A stretch of 16,385 nucleotides of DNA from an uncultured Eubacteriales bacterium (lineage in GTDB: Bacteria > Bacillota > Clostridia > Oscillospirales > Oscillospiraceae). Under the pieces are notes generated by a model, which was not told where the DNA came from, did not search any database, and was given only the letters and a program-made list of their open reading frames with translations. The DNA lies in the NCBI GenBank assembly GCA_900321335.1, contig ONVR01000029.1, positions 1-16,385 of the forward strand, given 5' to 3'. This document shows positions 6,539 through 13,791 of this stretch, piece by piece. Numbering within the stretch: the first letter of the stretch is position 1; each line of letters starts with the position of its first letter. Made by a program: the position numbers and the translations under genes.

Positions 6539-7753
6539 TCAGATGGCGCCCTTGTCCCGGAGCGCCTCCAGTTCCTGCCGGGTCAGGCCCAGCACCTGTC
6601 CGTAAACTTCCTCGTTGTGTTCGCCCAGAGCGGGGGCGGGTTTGTATTCGATCTCGTTTGCGCTCATCTTCGGCGCGAAGCCCGGCATTTTCATGGGGCC
6701 GTAAACGGGGTGATCCACCTGGACGATGATCCCCTGCTCCAGATACCGGTCGTCGTTGTCAAAATCCGCCACGTCCAGCATGGCTCCGGCGGGGATGCCC
6801 GCCTCGGCCAGGATCTGCATGGCCTCCGTCTTGGTGCGCCGGGACGTCCATTCGGTGATCAGGGCGTCCAGCTCGTCCTTGTATTGGAAACGGGACTGGG
6901 GCGTTGCCATCCGGGGGTCGTCGATGAGCTCCTCATGGCCGATGATCCGGCACAGCCGGGCAAACTGGGGGTTCCCGGGAGCCCGGGAGCAGTAGACGTG
7001 GATCTGGTCGTTGACGCCGCCCGGGGCGCAGGGATACGTCCCCGCGGGGGCCACGTCCTCCAGCGGCATTCCGTTCCCCACCCGGCGGGGCGGGATCTTT
7101 CCGTTGTTGTAATAGGGTTCCCACGCGGCCCGGCCCAGACCGATCATAAAGTCCTGCATGGCCACGTCCACCCGCTGGCCGATCCCCTGCCGCTGGCGCT
7201 GGAGCAGCGCCGAGACGATGGCCAGGGCGCAGGTCATGCCCGTGCCGGAGTCCGCCACGCTGATGCCGGACTTGACCGGGAATTCCGGCGTGCCCGTGCA
7301 GGCCACGAAGCCCCCCATGTAGGCGGCGATGGGATCAAAAGCGGGATAGTCCGCATAGGGGCTGCTGCGGGAAAAGCCCTTGATGGAGGCGTAGATGAGC
7401 TGGTCGTTGACGGCGCGGCAGTCCTCATAACCCAGCCCGAGCCGCTCAATGGTGCCGGGGGCCATGTTCTCCACGAACACGTCAGCCTCGGCCAGCAGGG
7501 AGCGGATCAGCCCGACGCCCTCCTTGGACTTGAGGTTGCAGGTGATGGACTTCTTGTTCATGTTCAGGATGACAAAGCCGTAGTTGTCCACCCCGGGGTT
7601 CACGGCGGAATACCGGCCCTGCTCGCCCGTGACGGGGCGCTCGACCTTCCAGATCTCCGCGCCGAGCCAGGCCAGAGTCTCGGTACAGACGGTGCCGGAC
7701 TCAAACTGGGTCATATCGATAACCTTGATTCCTGATAGCGGCTGCATACCCAT
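6539..7753 (-). CDS. Class III (CaiB/BaiF) CoA-transferase
   Basis: This 404-residue protein transfers CoA between an acyl-CoA donor and a carboxylic acid through an enzyme-bound aspartyl anhydride. The N-terminal PLSGIKVIDM followed by ETLAWLGAEIWKVERP is the family signature, and VADSGTGM (about 166-173) carries the expected catalytic aspartate at about residue 168, matching the GDSNTG loop of formyl-CoA transferase. FVENMAPGTIERLGLGYE is the usual central motif. The ATG at 7753 was chosen over an upstream in-frame ATG at 7831 because AAAGGAGAG stands just before it and because the family begins with this motif. It is the first gene of a two-gene operon. Class III transferases supply substrate to 2-hydroxyacyl-CoA dehydratases (FldA) and in benzylsuccinate degradation (BbsEF), both relevant here. 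The specific acid is unknown. Confidence 0.93.
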   Translation of the reverse strand: MGMQPLSGIKVIDMTQFESGTVCTETLAWLGAEIWKVERPVTGEQGRYSAVNPGVDNYGFVILNMNKKSITCNLKSKEGVGLIRSLLAEADVFVENMAPGTIERLGLGYEDCRAVNDQLIYASIKGFSRSSPYADYPAFDPIAAYMGGFVACTGTPEFPVKSGISVADSGTGMTCALAIVSALLQRQRQGIGQRVDVAMQDFMIGLGRAAWEPYYNNGKIPPRRVGNGMPLEDVAPAGTYPCAPGGVNDQIHVYCSRAPGNPQFARLCRIIGHEELIDDPRMATPQSRFQYKDELDALITEWTSRRTKTEAMQILAEAGIPAGAMLDVADFDNDDRYLEQGIIVQVDHPVYGPMKMPGFAPKMSANEIEYKPAPALGEHNEEVYGQVLGLTRQELEALRDKGAI

Positions 7754-7798
7754 AGTGCTCTCCTTTCCCTGTGGGGGAATTGGGATCTCGGTAATTTG

Positions 7799-7842
7799 AG
7801 TGTACCATGTTTTCCGGGGGATGTCGAACAATAGATTTGTTG
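7799..7842 (-). promoter_or_regulatory. Promoter and dyad for the CoA-transferase operon
   Basis: Read on the minus strand, TTCGAC (7828-7823) and TACACT (7804-7799) are 18 bases apart, with a TGG extended -10. A dyad AACAA-N5-TTGTT at 7827-7841 overlaps the -35 region. The start of transcription would be near 7792. The dyad resembles CAACA/TGTTG elements near the second LysR gene. Confidence 0.5.
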
Positions 7843-7867
7843 ACCCGCTACAATTGAAAGCTTGTCA

Positions 7868-7889
7868 GGACGCCCTTCAGCGGGCGTCC
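7868..7889 (-). terminator. Hairpin across the stop codon of the first LysR gene
   Basis: GGACGCCC (7868-7875) and GGGCGTCC (7882-7889) form an 8-bp stem, loop TTCAGC, that includes the TGA stop of the LysR gene. There is no U-run after it, so it is a weak terminator or an mRNA 3' stabiliser. Confidence 0.4.
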
Positions 7890-8866
7890 AGCTCCTTCCG
7901 GGTCAGGGCCGCGAGGTCCGCCTCGATGTTCCGCAGGGCGCTGTCCGTCACGGACCGGAAGCAGCGCACGAATTCCCGGACGCTTTCGGAGGCCGACGGG
8001 CCGGGGTAGATGATGCAGAAGCTGGCCAGATCCTTCAGGTCGGTGGCCGGAAAGATCAGAACGTCCTCCGGCTGACTTTTATGCTTGATCTTCCGGTACA
8101 GAAGCTCCCGGGAGACATAGCAGCCGCACACGCCGTTTTTGCACAGATCGAAGAGCAGATCGTGGTCCGTCGTCTCCAGAACCAGCTCGGGGACCAGATT
8201 GGTCCGGGAAAAGACCCGGTCAAAGGTGATCCGCAGGGTGCTGCTGTTGGGGGGCAGGGCGATGGGGAAGCGGCAGGCGTCGGCGATGCTCGCCCCATCG
8301 GCGTGGGCCTGTACGAAAGCCCCTGCCTCCTGCCCGAGCCGGCGCCGGAGCAGCTCCCGGCTGACGATGAAGTAGAGCTTGTCCTGGTAGAGGATCTCGG
8401 CGGGGGCGCTGGTCCGGACGTTGACGGTCATGCCGGTGTAGAGCTGGAGCTTTTCCAGCTGGTACTGCCGCTCGATATACTCGTAGTTGCCGGACTCCAC
8501 GGCCACGATCACGTGGGGACAGGTCCGGTGGAATTCCGTAAAGATCTCCGGCAGGAACACGGTGCCCCGGGTGCTGGTCAGTCCGATGCTCATGCGCTCC
8601 TTGCTGCGGCCCGCCGCGTCCCGGAGCTCCGCGGTCAGATTCTGTTCCGCCTCCAGCACCCGGGTGGCGTAGGCCAGCATGCGCTCCCCCTGGTAGGTCA
8701 GGGTGAGGCGGCCCTTCCGGTCAAAGAAAACCGCGTCGTACTGCCGCTCCAGCTTGCGGATATGCTCGCTGAGCGACTGCTGGGAGATGAACAGCCGGGC
8801 GGCGGCCTTGGTCATGTTCAGCTCCTGGGCGGTGACGACGAAATAATACAGACTGGTCTGATTCAT
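7877..8866 (-). CDS. LysR-family transcriptional regulator (radical-enzyme locus)
   Basis: This 329-residue regulator has an N-terminal winged helix-turn-helix (about 1-60; NMTKAAARLFISQQSLSEHI at 17-36) and a C-terminal effector-binding domain of periplasmic-binding-protein fold. LysR regulators usually activate a divergent operon when they bind a pathway metabolite and often repress themselves. Here the gene is divergent from the glycyl radical enzyme, sharing a 208-base promoter region with a dyad at the expected operator position. Start is ATG at 8866 with AGGAGGG upstream. The second LysR in the window is similarly built but clearly different. The effector is unknown; a pathway substrate is the natural guess. 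Confidence 0.92.
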   Translation of the reverse strand: MNQTSLYYFVVTAQELNMTKAAARLFISQQSLSEHIRKLERQYDAVFFDRKGRLTLTYQGERMLAYATRVLEAEQNLTAELRDAAGRSKERMSIGLTSTRGTVFLPEIFTEFHRTCPHVIVAVESGNYEYIERQYQLEKLQLYTGMTVNVRTSAPAEILYQDKLYFIVSRELLRRRLGQEAGAFVQAHADGASIADACRFPIALPPNSSTLRITFDRVFSRTNLVPELVLETTDHDLLFDLCKNGVCGCYVSRELLYRKIKHKSQPEDVLIFPATDLKDLASFCIIYPGPSASESVREFVRCFRSVTDSALRNIEADLAALTRKELDAR

Positions 8867-8887
8867 ACGATCCCTCCTGTTGCCTCC

Positions 8888-8916
8888 ATTGTAGCAGGGC
8901 GGGGATGGGAATACAA
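8888..8916 (-). promoter_or_regulatory. Promoter of the first LysR gene
   Basis: On the minus strand TTGTAT (8916-8911), a 17-base spacer ending in TGC, and TACAAT (8893-8888) form a near-consensus promoter with extended -10. It faces away from the radical-enzyme promoter, whose -35 hexamer is identical. Confidence 0.75.
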
Positions 8917-8954
8917 GAACGTTACAAAAAATCCAGAGTGAAAACAGAAAAATT

Positions 8955-8972
8955 CACAGGGAAACCCCTGTG
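8955..8972. promoter_or_regulatory. Likely LysR operator dyad
   Basis: CACAGGG-AAAC-CCCTGTG is a perfect 7-bp inverted repeat. Its centre is about 65 bases upstream of the start site predicted for the radical-enzyme promoter (near 9029), which is the usual position of a LysR recognition site. Binding by the divergent LysR is inference. Confidence 0.55.
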
Positions 8973-8993
8973 GCATACGGCGTGAAATCCTGT

Positions 8994-9022
8994 TTGTATG
9001 TCCCTTTTCCCCGTGCTATACT
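8994..9022 (+). promoter_or_regulatory. Promoter of the glycyl radical enzyme operon
   Basis: TTGTAT (8994-8999), a 17-base spacer ending in TGC (extended -10), and TATACT (9017-9022). This predicts a start near 9029 and a leader of about 46 bases, with GGGAGGA at 9061-9067 as the ribosome binding site. Confidence 0.75.
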
Positions 9023-9074
9023 GGATTTACAGGAACAACCCGGATCATTGACCATACAAGGGGAGGACGTATCC

Positions 9075-11468
9075 ATGACAGACAGAATCGCAAGAATGAA
9101 AGAGCGCCTGAAGGTGGACAAATACCCGATCTGCGCCGAGCGGGCCCGGTACGTGATCGAGGCCTGGAAGCAGCACGAGGGGCTGCCCTCCATTCTCCAG
9201 AGAGCCTACGCCACCGCCAACTATCTGGACAAGCGCACCATCTATATCGACGACGACGAGCTCATCGTGGGCAACGTGGCGTCCCGGCCCATGGGCATGG
9301 AGGCCTCCACCTGGGGCCCCTTCTGGGACGACAAGGATCTGGACAATATGCTGGCGGGGGGCAAATTCACCATCACCGACGAGGACCGGGCGGAGCTGCG
9401 CTCCTACGACGCCTTCTGGGAGGGCCAGGGACGGCAGTTCTACGAGTGGCAGGGCCGCTTTTACGACGACTGGCACCTGTGGCCGTTTATCCGCTCCGGC
9501 ATTCTCTGCCCCCCCTGGAAGGACCGGGAGAAGGGCCGGGGCGCCGGCGGCGCCGGCTTCGGCTGGGGCATGGGCATCGCCCTGAGCTTCTTCGTGCCCG
9601 ATTACGGCAAGATCGTCACCGAGGGCGTCAGCAAGACCCTGCACGACGCCGAGCAGGCTCTGCACGAGCTGGACTACCAGGAGGCGGACGCCTTTGACAA
9701 GGCCCAGTATCTCAAGGCGGTGATCATCGCCCTGAGCGCCATGGTGCGCATGTACCACCGCTACGGGGACGCCTGCATCGAAAAGGCCAAGGACACGGAG
9801 GACCCCGTCCGGAAGGCGGAGCTGCTGCAGATGGCGGACACCTGCCACTGGATTGCGGACAACCCCTCCCGCAACTTCCGGGACGCCCTGCAGAACTTCT
9901 ATTTCTACTGGATGATGATCGCCCACGGCACCACCCCCGGGGGCCGCTTCGATCAGTATATGTATCCCTTCTACAAGCACGATATCGAGACCGGCGCCAT
10001 CACCGACGAGCAGGTGCTGGAGCTGCTGGAGTGCCTGCGCATCAAGATCATGCAGTTCAACTTCGTCAGCGGCGGCGCCCAGCAGCGGGACAAGTGGGCC
10101 GGCATGGCCCGGTGGCACAACTTCGTGATCTGCGGCGTGAAGAAGGACGGCAGCGACGCCACCAACGAGCTGTCCTACCTGGTCATCAAGGCCGCCTATG
10201 AGGTGCGCATCCCCCAGTATACCATCACCGTCCGGGTGGCCAAGAGCACGCCCCAGGAGCTGATGATGAAGGCCGCCGAGCTGGTCAGCACCGGCATCGG
10301 CATGCCAGCCTTCGTCTCCGACGAGAGCTACATTCAGGGTCTGGTGGACCAGGGCATCCCCGTGGAGGAGGCCCGTGACTACGCCCTGGCCGGCTGCCTG
10401 GATCTGAACCTGCCGGGCAAGAGCCGCATCAACGCCCTGGGCATGTTCATCGTGCCCAAGGTGCTGGACATCACCATGCACAACGGCGTGCTGACCCAGA
10501 CGGGAGAGCAGTTGGGGCCGAAGACCGGCGAGATGAAGGATTTTGCCAGCTTTGAGGCGTTCATGGACGCCTTCAAGACCCAGCTGAAGTACTTTATGGG
10601 TCTGTACAACGAGGAGCACAACATCCTCATCCGGGTCTCCCGGGAGACCAGCTGCGACGTGGTGCACTCCGCCTTCACCTACGAGGGGATCAGCTCCGGC
10701 AGGGATATGTTCGACCGGAAGATGTTTTACGAGAACGCCTCCATGTTCAACCCCATCGGCATGATCAACGTGGCCAACGCCATGGCGGCGGTGAAAAAGC
10801 TGGTGTTCGAGGAAAAGAAATTCTCCATGGAGACCCTCTATCAGGCCATCGAGGCCAACTGGGAGGGCTATGAGGACATCCGGAAGCAGTGCGCCGACGC
10901 GCCCAAGTTCGGCAACAACGACCCCTATGTGGACGATCTGGCCGCCGCCCTGTACGACTACTGGATCCAGACCACGGGGACCTTCCGCACCATCTACGGC
11001 GAGCCGCCCCGGCCCACCGGCGTGTCCATCACGGCCCATGCCCCCGGCGGTTCCTACACCTGCGCCACGCCGGACGGCCGCTACAGCGGTGAGACCCTGT
11101 GCGACGGCGTCATGTCCCCGTCCCAGGGCACGGACCACAACGGCCCCCTGTCCTCTCTGAGCAGCGCCATGCACATCAATCAGGTGCCCTTCAACGCCGC
11201 CCTGCTGAACATGAAGATCGCCCCCTCCGCCATGAAGACCAAAGCAGATCTGGAGAAATTCGTGGCCATGGTGCGGACCTATATGTACAACGGCGGCAAG
11301 CACATTCAGTTCAACGTGGTCTCCGACGCCACCCTCCGGGCGGCCCAGGCCGAGCCGGAGAAGCACTCCGACCTGATCGTCCGGGTGGCGGGGTACAGCA
11401 CCTACTTCACCCTGCTGACCCCGGCGGTGCAGAACGAGATCATCAAGCGCACGGAAAACGTCCTCTGA
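9075..11468 (+). CDS. Glycyl radical enzyme of the pyruvate-formate-lyase superfamily, unassigned subtype
   Basis: This 797-residue enzyme uses a stored backbone glycyl radical to make an active-site thiyl radical for difficult C-C, C-O or C-N chemistry without oxygen. The radical site is RVAGYS near the C-terminus, Gly at about 773. The thiyl cysteine is in YALAGCLDLNLPGKS, Cys about 441, with Asp two residues on. Most characterised dehydratase/decarboxylase members (glycerol, propanediol, choline, hydroxyproline, hydroxyphenylacetate) have Cys-x-Glu there. A single Cys rather than Cys-Cys excludes true pyruvate formate-lyase. The DGVMSPSQGTDHNGP and HIQFNVVS segments are typical of the superfamily. 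Start is ATG at 9075 with GGGAGGA upstream; an in-frame ATG at 8970 lies upstream of the promoter. The activase follows 22 bases downstream. No small benzylsuccinate-synthase-type subunits are present, and the substrate is unknown. Confidence 0.93.
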   Translation: MTDRIARMKERLKVDKYPICAERARYVIEAWKQHEGLPSILQRAYATANYLDKRTIYIDDDELIVGNVASRPMGMEASTWGPFWDDKDLDNMLAGGKFTITDEDRAELRSYDAFWEGQGRQFYEWQGRFYDDWHLWPFIRSGILCPPWKDREKGRGAGGAGFGWGMGIALSFFVPDYGKIVTEGVSKTLHDAEQALHELDYQEADAFDKAQYLKAVIIALSAMVRMYHRYGDACIEKAKDTEDPVRKAELLQMADTCHWIADNPSRNFRDALQNFYFYWMMIAHGTTPGGRFDQYMYPFYKHDIETGAITDEQVLELLECLRIKIMQFNFVSGGAQQRDKWAGMARWHNFVICGVKKDGSDATNELSYLVIKAAYEVRIPQYTITVRVAKSTPQELMMKAAELVSTGIGMPAFVSDESYIQGLVDQGIPVEEARDYALAGCLDLNLPGKSRINALGMFIVPKVLDITMHNGVLTQTGEQLGPKTGEMKDFASFEAFMDAFKTQLKYFMGLYNEEHNILIRVSRETSCDVVHSAFTYEGISSGRDMFDRKMFYENASMFNPIGMINVANAMAAVKKLVFEEKKFSMETLYQAIEANWEGYEDIRKQCADAPKFGNNDPYVDDLAAALYDYWIQTTGTFRTIYGEPPRPTGVSITAHAPGGSYTCATPDGRYSGETLCDGVMSPSQGTDHNGPLSSLSSAMHINQVPFNAALLNMKIAPSAMKTKADLEKFVAMVRTYMYNGGKHIQFNVVSDATLRAAQAEPEKHSDLIVRVAGYSTYFTLLTPAVQNEIIKRTENVL

Positions 11469-11490
11469 TCCGACGGGAAAGGGAAGACCC

Positions 11491-12429
11491 ATGGTAAAAG
11501 AGTATCTGTCGCTCCAGGCGCCGGTTTTCAACATACAGTCCTATTCCATTCACGACGGGCCGGGGATCCGGGTCACCGTGTTTCTCAAGGGCTGTCCTCT
11601 CCGGTGTCTGTGGTGCGCCAATCCCGAATCCAACCTGCCCACCCCCCAGCTGATGACCTATGCCAGCAAGTGCACCGGCTGCGGCGCCTGTGTGGCCGCC
11701 TGCCCCCGGAAGGCCGTCCGGCTGGAGCGCGTGGAGGGGAAGGTCGTGGCCCGGACGGACCGGGCCCTGTGTGTGGACTGCGGCGCCTGCGTGCCCGTCT
11801 GCCCCGCCGAGGCCAGGGAGATCGCCGGGGAGCAGATGACCGTCTCCCAGGTGCTGGAAAAGGTGCTCCGGGATAAGCTGTTTCTGGACGCCTCCGGCGG
11901 CGGCATGACCGTCAGCGGCGGGGAGTGTCTGTTCCACCCGGATTTTACCGAGGCGCTGCTCTATGCCGCAAAGCAGAGCGGTCTGCACACGGCGGTGGAA
12001 TCCAGCAGCTTTGCCCCCCGGGAGCGGGTGGATCAGGTGTTTTCCCAGGTGGACCTCGGCCTTCTGGACATCAAGCACATGGATTCCAAACGGCATCAGG
12101 AGCTCACGGGCGTGCCCAACGAGCTGATTCTGAGCAACATCCGCCACGTGTATCACGATCTGAAGGTGCCGGTGTGCATCCGGGTGCCCACCATACCGGG
12201 CTATAACGACAGCGAGGAGAACATCGCCGCCACGGCGGCCTTCGTGGCCCGGGAGCTGGGGCCGGAGGTGCCGGTGCACCTGCTGCCCTATCACCGGCTG
12301 GGGGAGTCGAAAAATGAAAGTCTCGGCAAGCAGATGGACCTGTCCATCCCGGTGCCGTCGGACGAGCACATGCAGCACCTGCTGGAGCTGGTGCAGTCCT
12401 TCGGACTGACCGGTCAGGTGGGCGGCTGA
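11491..12429 (+). CDS. Radical-SAM glycyl radical enzyme activating enzyme
   Basis: This 312-residue activase generates the glycyl radical on the enzyme encoded just upstream by reductive cleavage of S-adenosylmethionine. The radical-SAM motif is C35-x3-C39-x2-C42 (GCPLRCLWC), preceded by SIHDGPGIRVTVFLKG, the activase signature. A ferredoxin-like insert carries two more [4Fe-4S] motifs, C61-x2-C64-x2-C67-x3-C71 and C94-x2-C97-x2-C100-x3-C104, as in activases of dehydratase- and decarboxylase-type glycyl radical enzymes but not in PflA. The SAM-binding GGE is at 143-145 but is followed by Cys where most activases have Pro (GGEC, not GGEP). Length is normal. Start is ATG with GGGAAAGGGAAG upstream. 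It is co-transcribed with the radical enzyme and ends before a strong hairpin. Confidence 0.96.
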   Translation: MVKEYLSLQAPVFNIQSYSIHDGPGIRVTVFLKGCPLRCLWCANPESNLPTPQLMTYASKCTGCGACVAACPRKAVRLERVEGKVVARTDRALCVDCGACVPVCPAEAREIAGEQMTVSQVLEKVLRDKLFLDASGGGMTVSGGECLFHPDFTEALLYAAKQSGLHTAVESSSFAPRERVDQVFSQVDLGLLDIKHMDSKRHQELTGVPNELILSNIRHVYHDLKVPVCIRVPTIPGYNDSEENIAATAAFVARELGPEVPVHLLPYHRLGESKNESLGKQMDLSIPVPSDEHMQHLLELVQSFGLTGQVGG

Positions 12430-12441
12430 GGAAAAGACAGA

Positions 12442-12473
12442 AAACCGTCCGGGTCCAGGCCCGGACGGTTTGT
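12442..12473. terminator. Terminator between the activase and the dehydratase operon
   Basis: AAACCGTCCGGG (12442-12453) and CCCGGACGGTTT (12460-12471) form a 12-bp stem with a six-base loop. The plus strand continues TTTGTGC, and the minus strand continues as TTTTCTGTCTTTTCC, the better tail. It serves the two convergent operons, whose stops are only 54 bases apart. Confidence 0.8.
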
Positions 12474-12483
12474 GCTTATCTGG

Positions 12484-13791
12484 TTATTTTCCTTCACCCT
12501 TTCCCGGCAGGATGCGCGTTTCGATGAGCTCCTCCACGGCGGCGACCATTTTCTCCTGACTCCACTTTTTGGCGTCGGCGGGGTCGGCGTGGAGCACGCA
12601 CACGGGGAAGCCCGCGTCCTCCAGAGAGCGGATGATGTTATAGCCGAAATCTCCGTTGTTCATGCAGTTTTCCGGCACGAGAAAGACCACGCCGTCGATC
12701 TGGTTGTGCCGCGCCTCCTTGACGAACCACTGGCTGTTGAAGGGGGGCACGTGGAGCACGTCCTCCAGGAAGCTGAAGCGGGCGGCCAGGCAGCGCACGG
12801 GGTTTTCCTCCACGTGGTTGCGGATGTAGCTGTCGGCGCCCATGGCCAGGTACATGGTCCAGATAAACGCGGCGCCGTATTTCTGCTCGAAGTGCTGGTA
12901 AAAGGCCAGGTTGAACCACAGCCCCCGGCCGATCCACAGCAGGCGCACCCGCTCTCCCGGCACGGCGGCGGTGCCGCTGTCGGCCAGGGCCTTGACCTCC
13001 TCGTACAGGCTCCGGGCCATGTCCACGCCCCAGCGGGTGCCCCGGTGCCACTGGGCCTGCATGACGGCGTTGACCGTGTCCGTCACCGTGACGGGGGAGG
13101 GGACGGTCCGGGCGATGAGATCCCGGGTCTTGCGGTACCAGGTCTCCTGCTCGTTGACGTTGTTGAGGGTCTCGATCAGACGGGCCATCTCCAGACGGCG
13201 GCCCGTGTGCTCCTCCAGAAAACGGATCAGGCCCCGCAGCTCGTTTTCATAAAAATCCAGCCGCTTTTTCCCGATGAGCGTCTCCCAGTCGTCCGGGGCG
13301 TATTCCCACCAGTTGTCGAGAAACACGTCCTGGTGGTAGTGCTGGATCCGGTAGGACGCGGCGCCCCAGGCCTGGCACATGAGCTCCTCGATCTTGATGC
13401 CGCTGGAGCAGGTCTCGGCGTTGATGGCGATGGTGGGGTGGGGCAGCCCGCCCCAGGGCCCCTCCTCGGGGTGGGGATCCAGGGAACAGGCGTAGGCCGC
13501 CGCGCAGTAGGAGCAGATGTCGCTGCGGTATCCGGCCTGCTCGAGAAAGCCGTAAAAGCGGGGGCCCATCTGCTTGGCCGCGCAGATGGCCGTCCACCAC
13601 TGGTTGACCACAAAGGGAATATCCATGGCCTGAAACAGCTCCATGGGGGTGTTGGCCCCCACGAAGCCGAAGGGCTCTCCGGCCTCGATGCGCTCCCGCA
13701 GACCCATGAACCACTGCTTCTGATAGGCGCCGGTCAGCTTCGGGGTGTTGAGCCGCTTGACCGAGCGGGTCTCGTATTTCTGTTCAGCCAT
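12484..13791 (-). CDS. 2-hydroxyacyl-CoA dehydratase / benzoyl-CoA reductase family subunit (HgdB-like), cysteine-containing
   Basis: This 435-residue protein resembles the D-component subunits of 2-hydroxyacyl-CoA dehydratases and class I benzoyl-CoA reductases (HgdA/B, FldB/C, BcrB/C). These hold a [4Fe-4S] cluster on three cysteines and receive one high-energy electron from an ATP-dependent activator. The N-terminal NTPMELFQAMDIPFVV matches the family opening, DICSYC (91-96) the conserved 'CSY' region, and AETCSSGIK (Cys about 128) and PENCMNNGDFGYN (Cys about 376) fit the second and third cluster-ligand positions. The ATG at 13791 follows GGGAGG by 8 bases; an upstream in-frame GTG-type extension to 13815 is less likely. 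It overlaps the preceding gene by 8 bases (ATGGCTGA), so the pair is translationally coupled and probably a heterodimer. Family confident, substrate unknown. Confidence 0.87.
   Translation of the reverse strand: MAEQKYETRSVKRLNTPKLTGAYQKQWFMGLRERIEAGEPFGFVGANTPMELFQAMDIPFVVNQWWTAICAAKQMGPRFYGFLEQAGYRSDICSYCAAAYACSLDPHPEEGPWGGLPHPTIAINAETCSSGIKIEELMCQAWGAASYRIQHYHQDVFLDNWWEYAPDDWETLIGKKRLDFYENELRGLIRFLEEHTGRRLEMARLIETLNNVNEQETWYRKTRDLIARTVPSPVTVTDTVNAVMQAQWHRGTRWGVDMARSLYEEVKALADSGTAAVPGERVRLLWIGRGLWFNLAFYQHFEQKYGAAFIWTMYLAMGADSYIRNHVEENPVRCLAARFSFLEDVLHVPPFNSQWFVKEARHNQIDGVVFLVPENCMNNGDFGYNIIRSLEDAGFPVCVLHADPADAKKWSQEKMVAAVEELIETRILPGKGEGK

Noticed and set aside
7754..7831. Longer CoA-transferase starting at 7831
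   Set aside because: It would include the likely promoter; the family's conserved N-terminus begins right after the ATG at 7753, which has AAAGGAGAG upstream.
8970..9074. N-terminal extension of the glycyl radical enzyme to the ATG at 8970
   Set aside because: The extension overlaps the predicted promoter and operator; GGGAGGA directly before 9075 fixes the start.
9075..11468. Naming the radical enzyme as pyruvate formate-lyase or benzylsuccinate synthase
   Set aside because: It has a single active-site Cys rather than Cys-Cys, and no small BssB/BssC-like subunit genes are present; the substrate cannot be read from sequence alone.
9045..11534. An 829-codon open frame antisense to the glycyl radical enzyme
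   Set aside because: It is a product of strong G/C third-position bias in the real gene; the translation is His/Gly/Val-rich with no family motif, and its start and end fall in neighbouring leaders.
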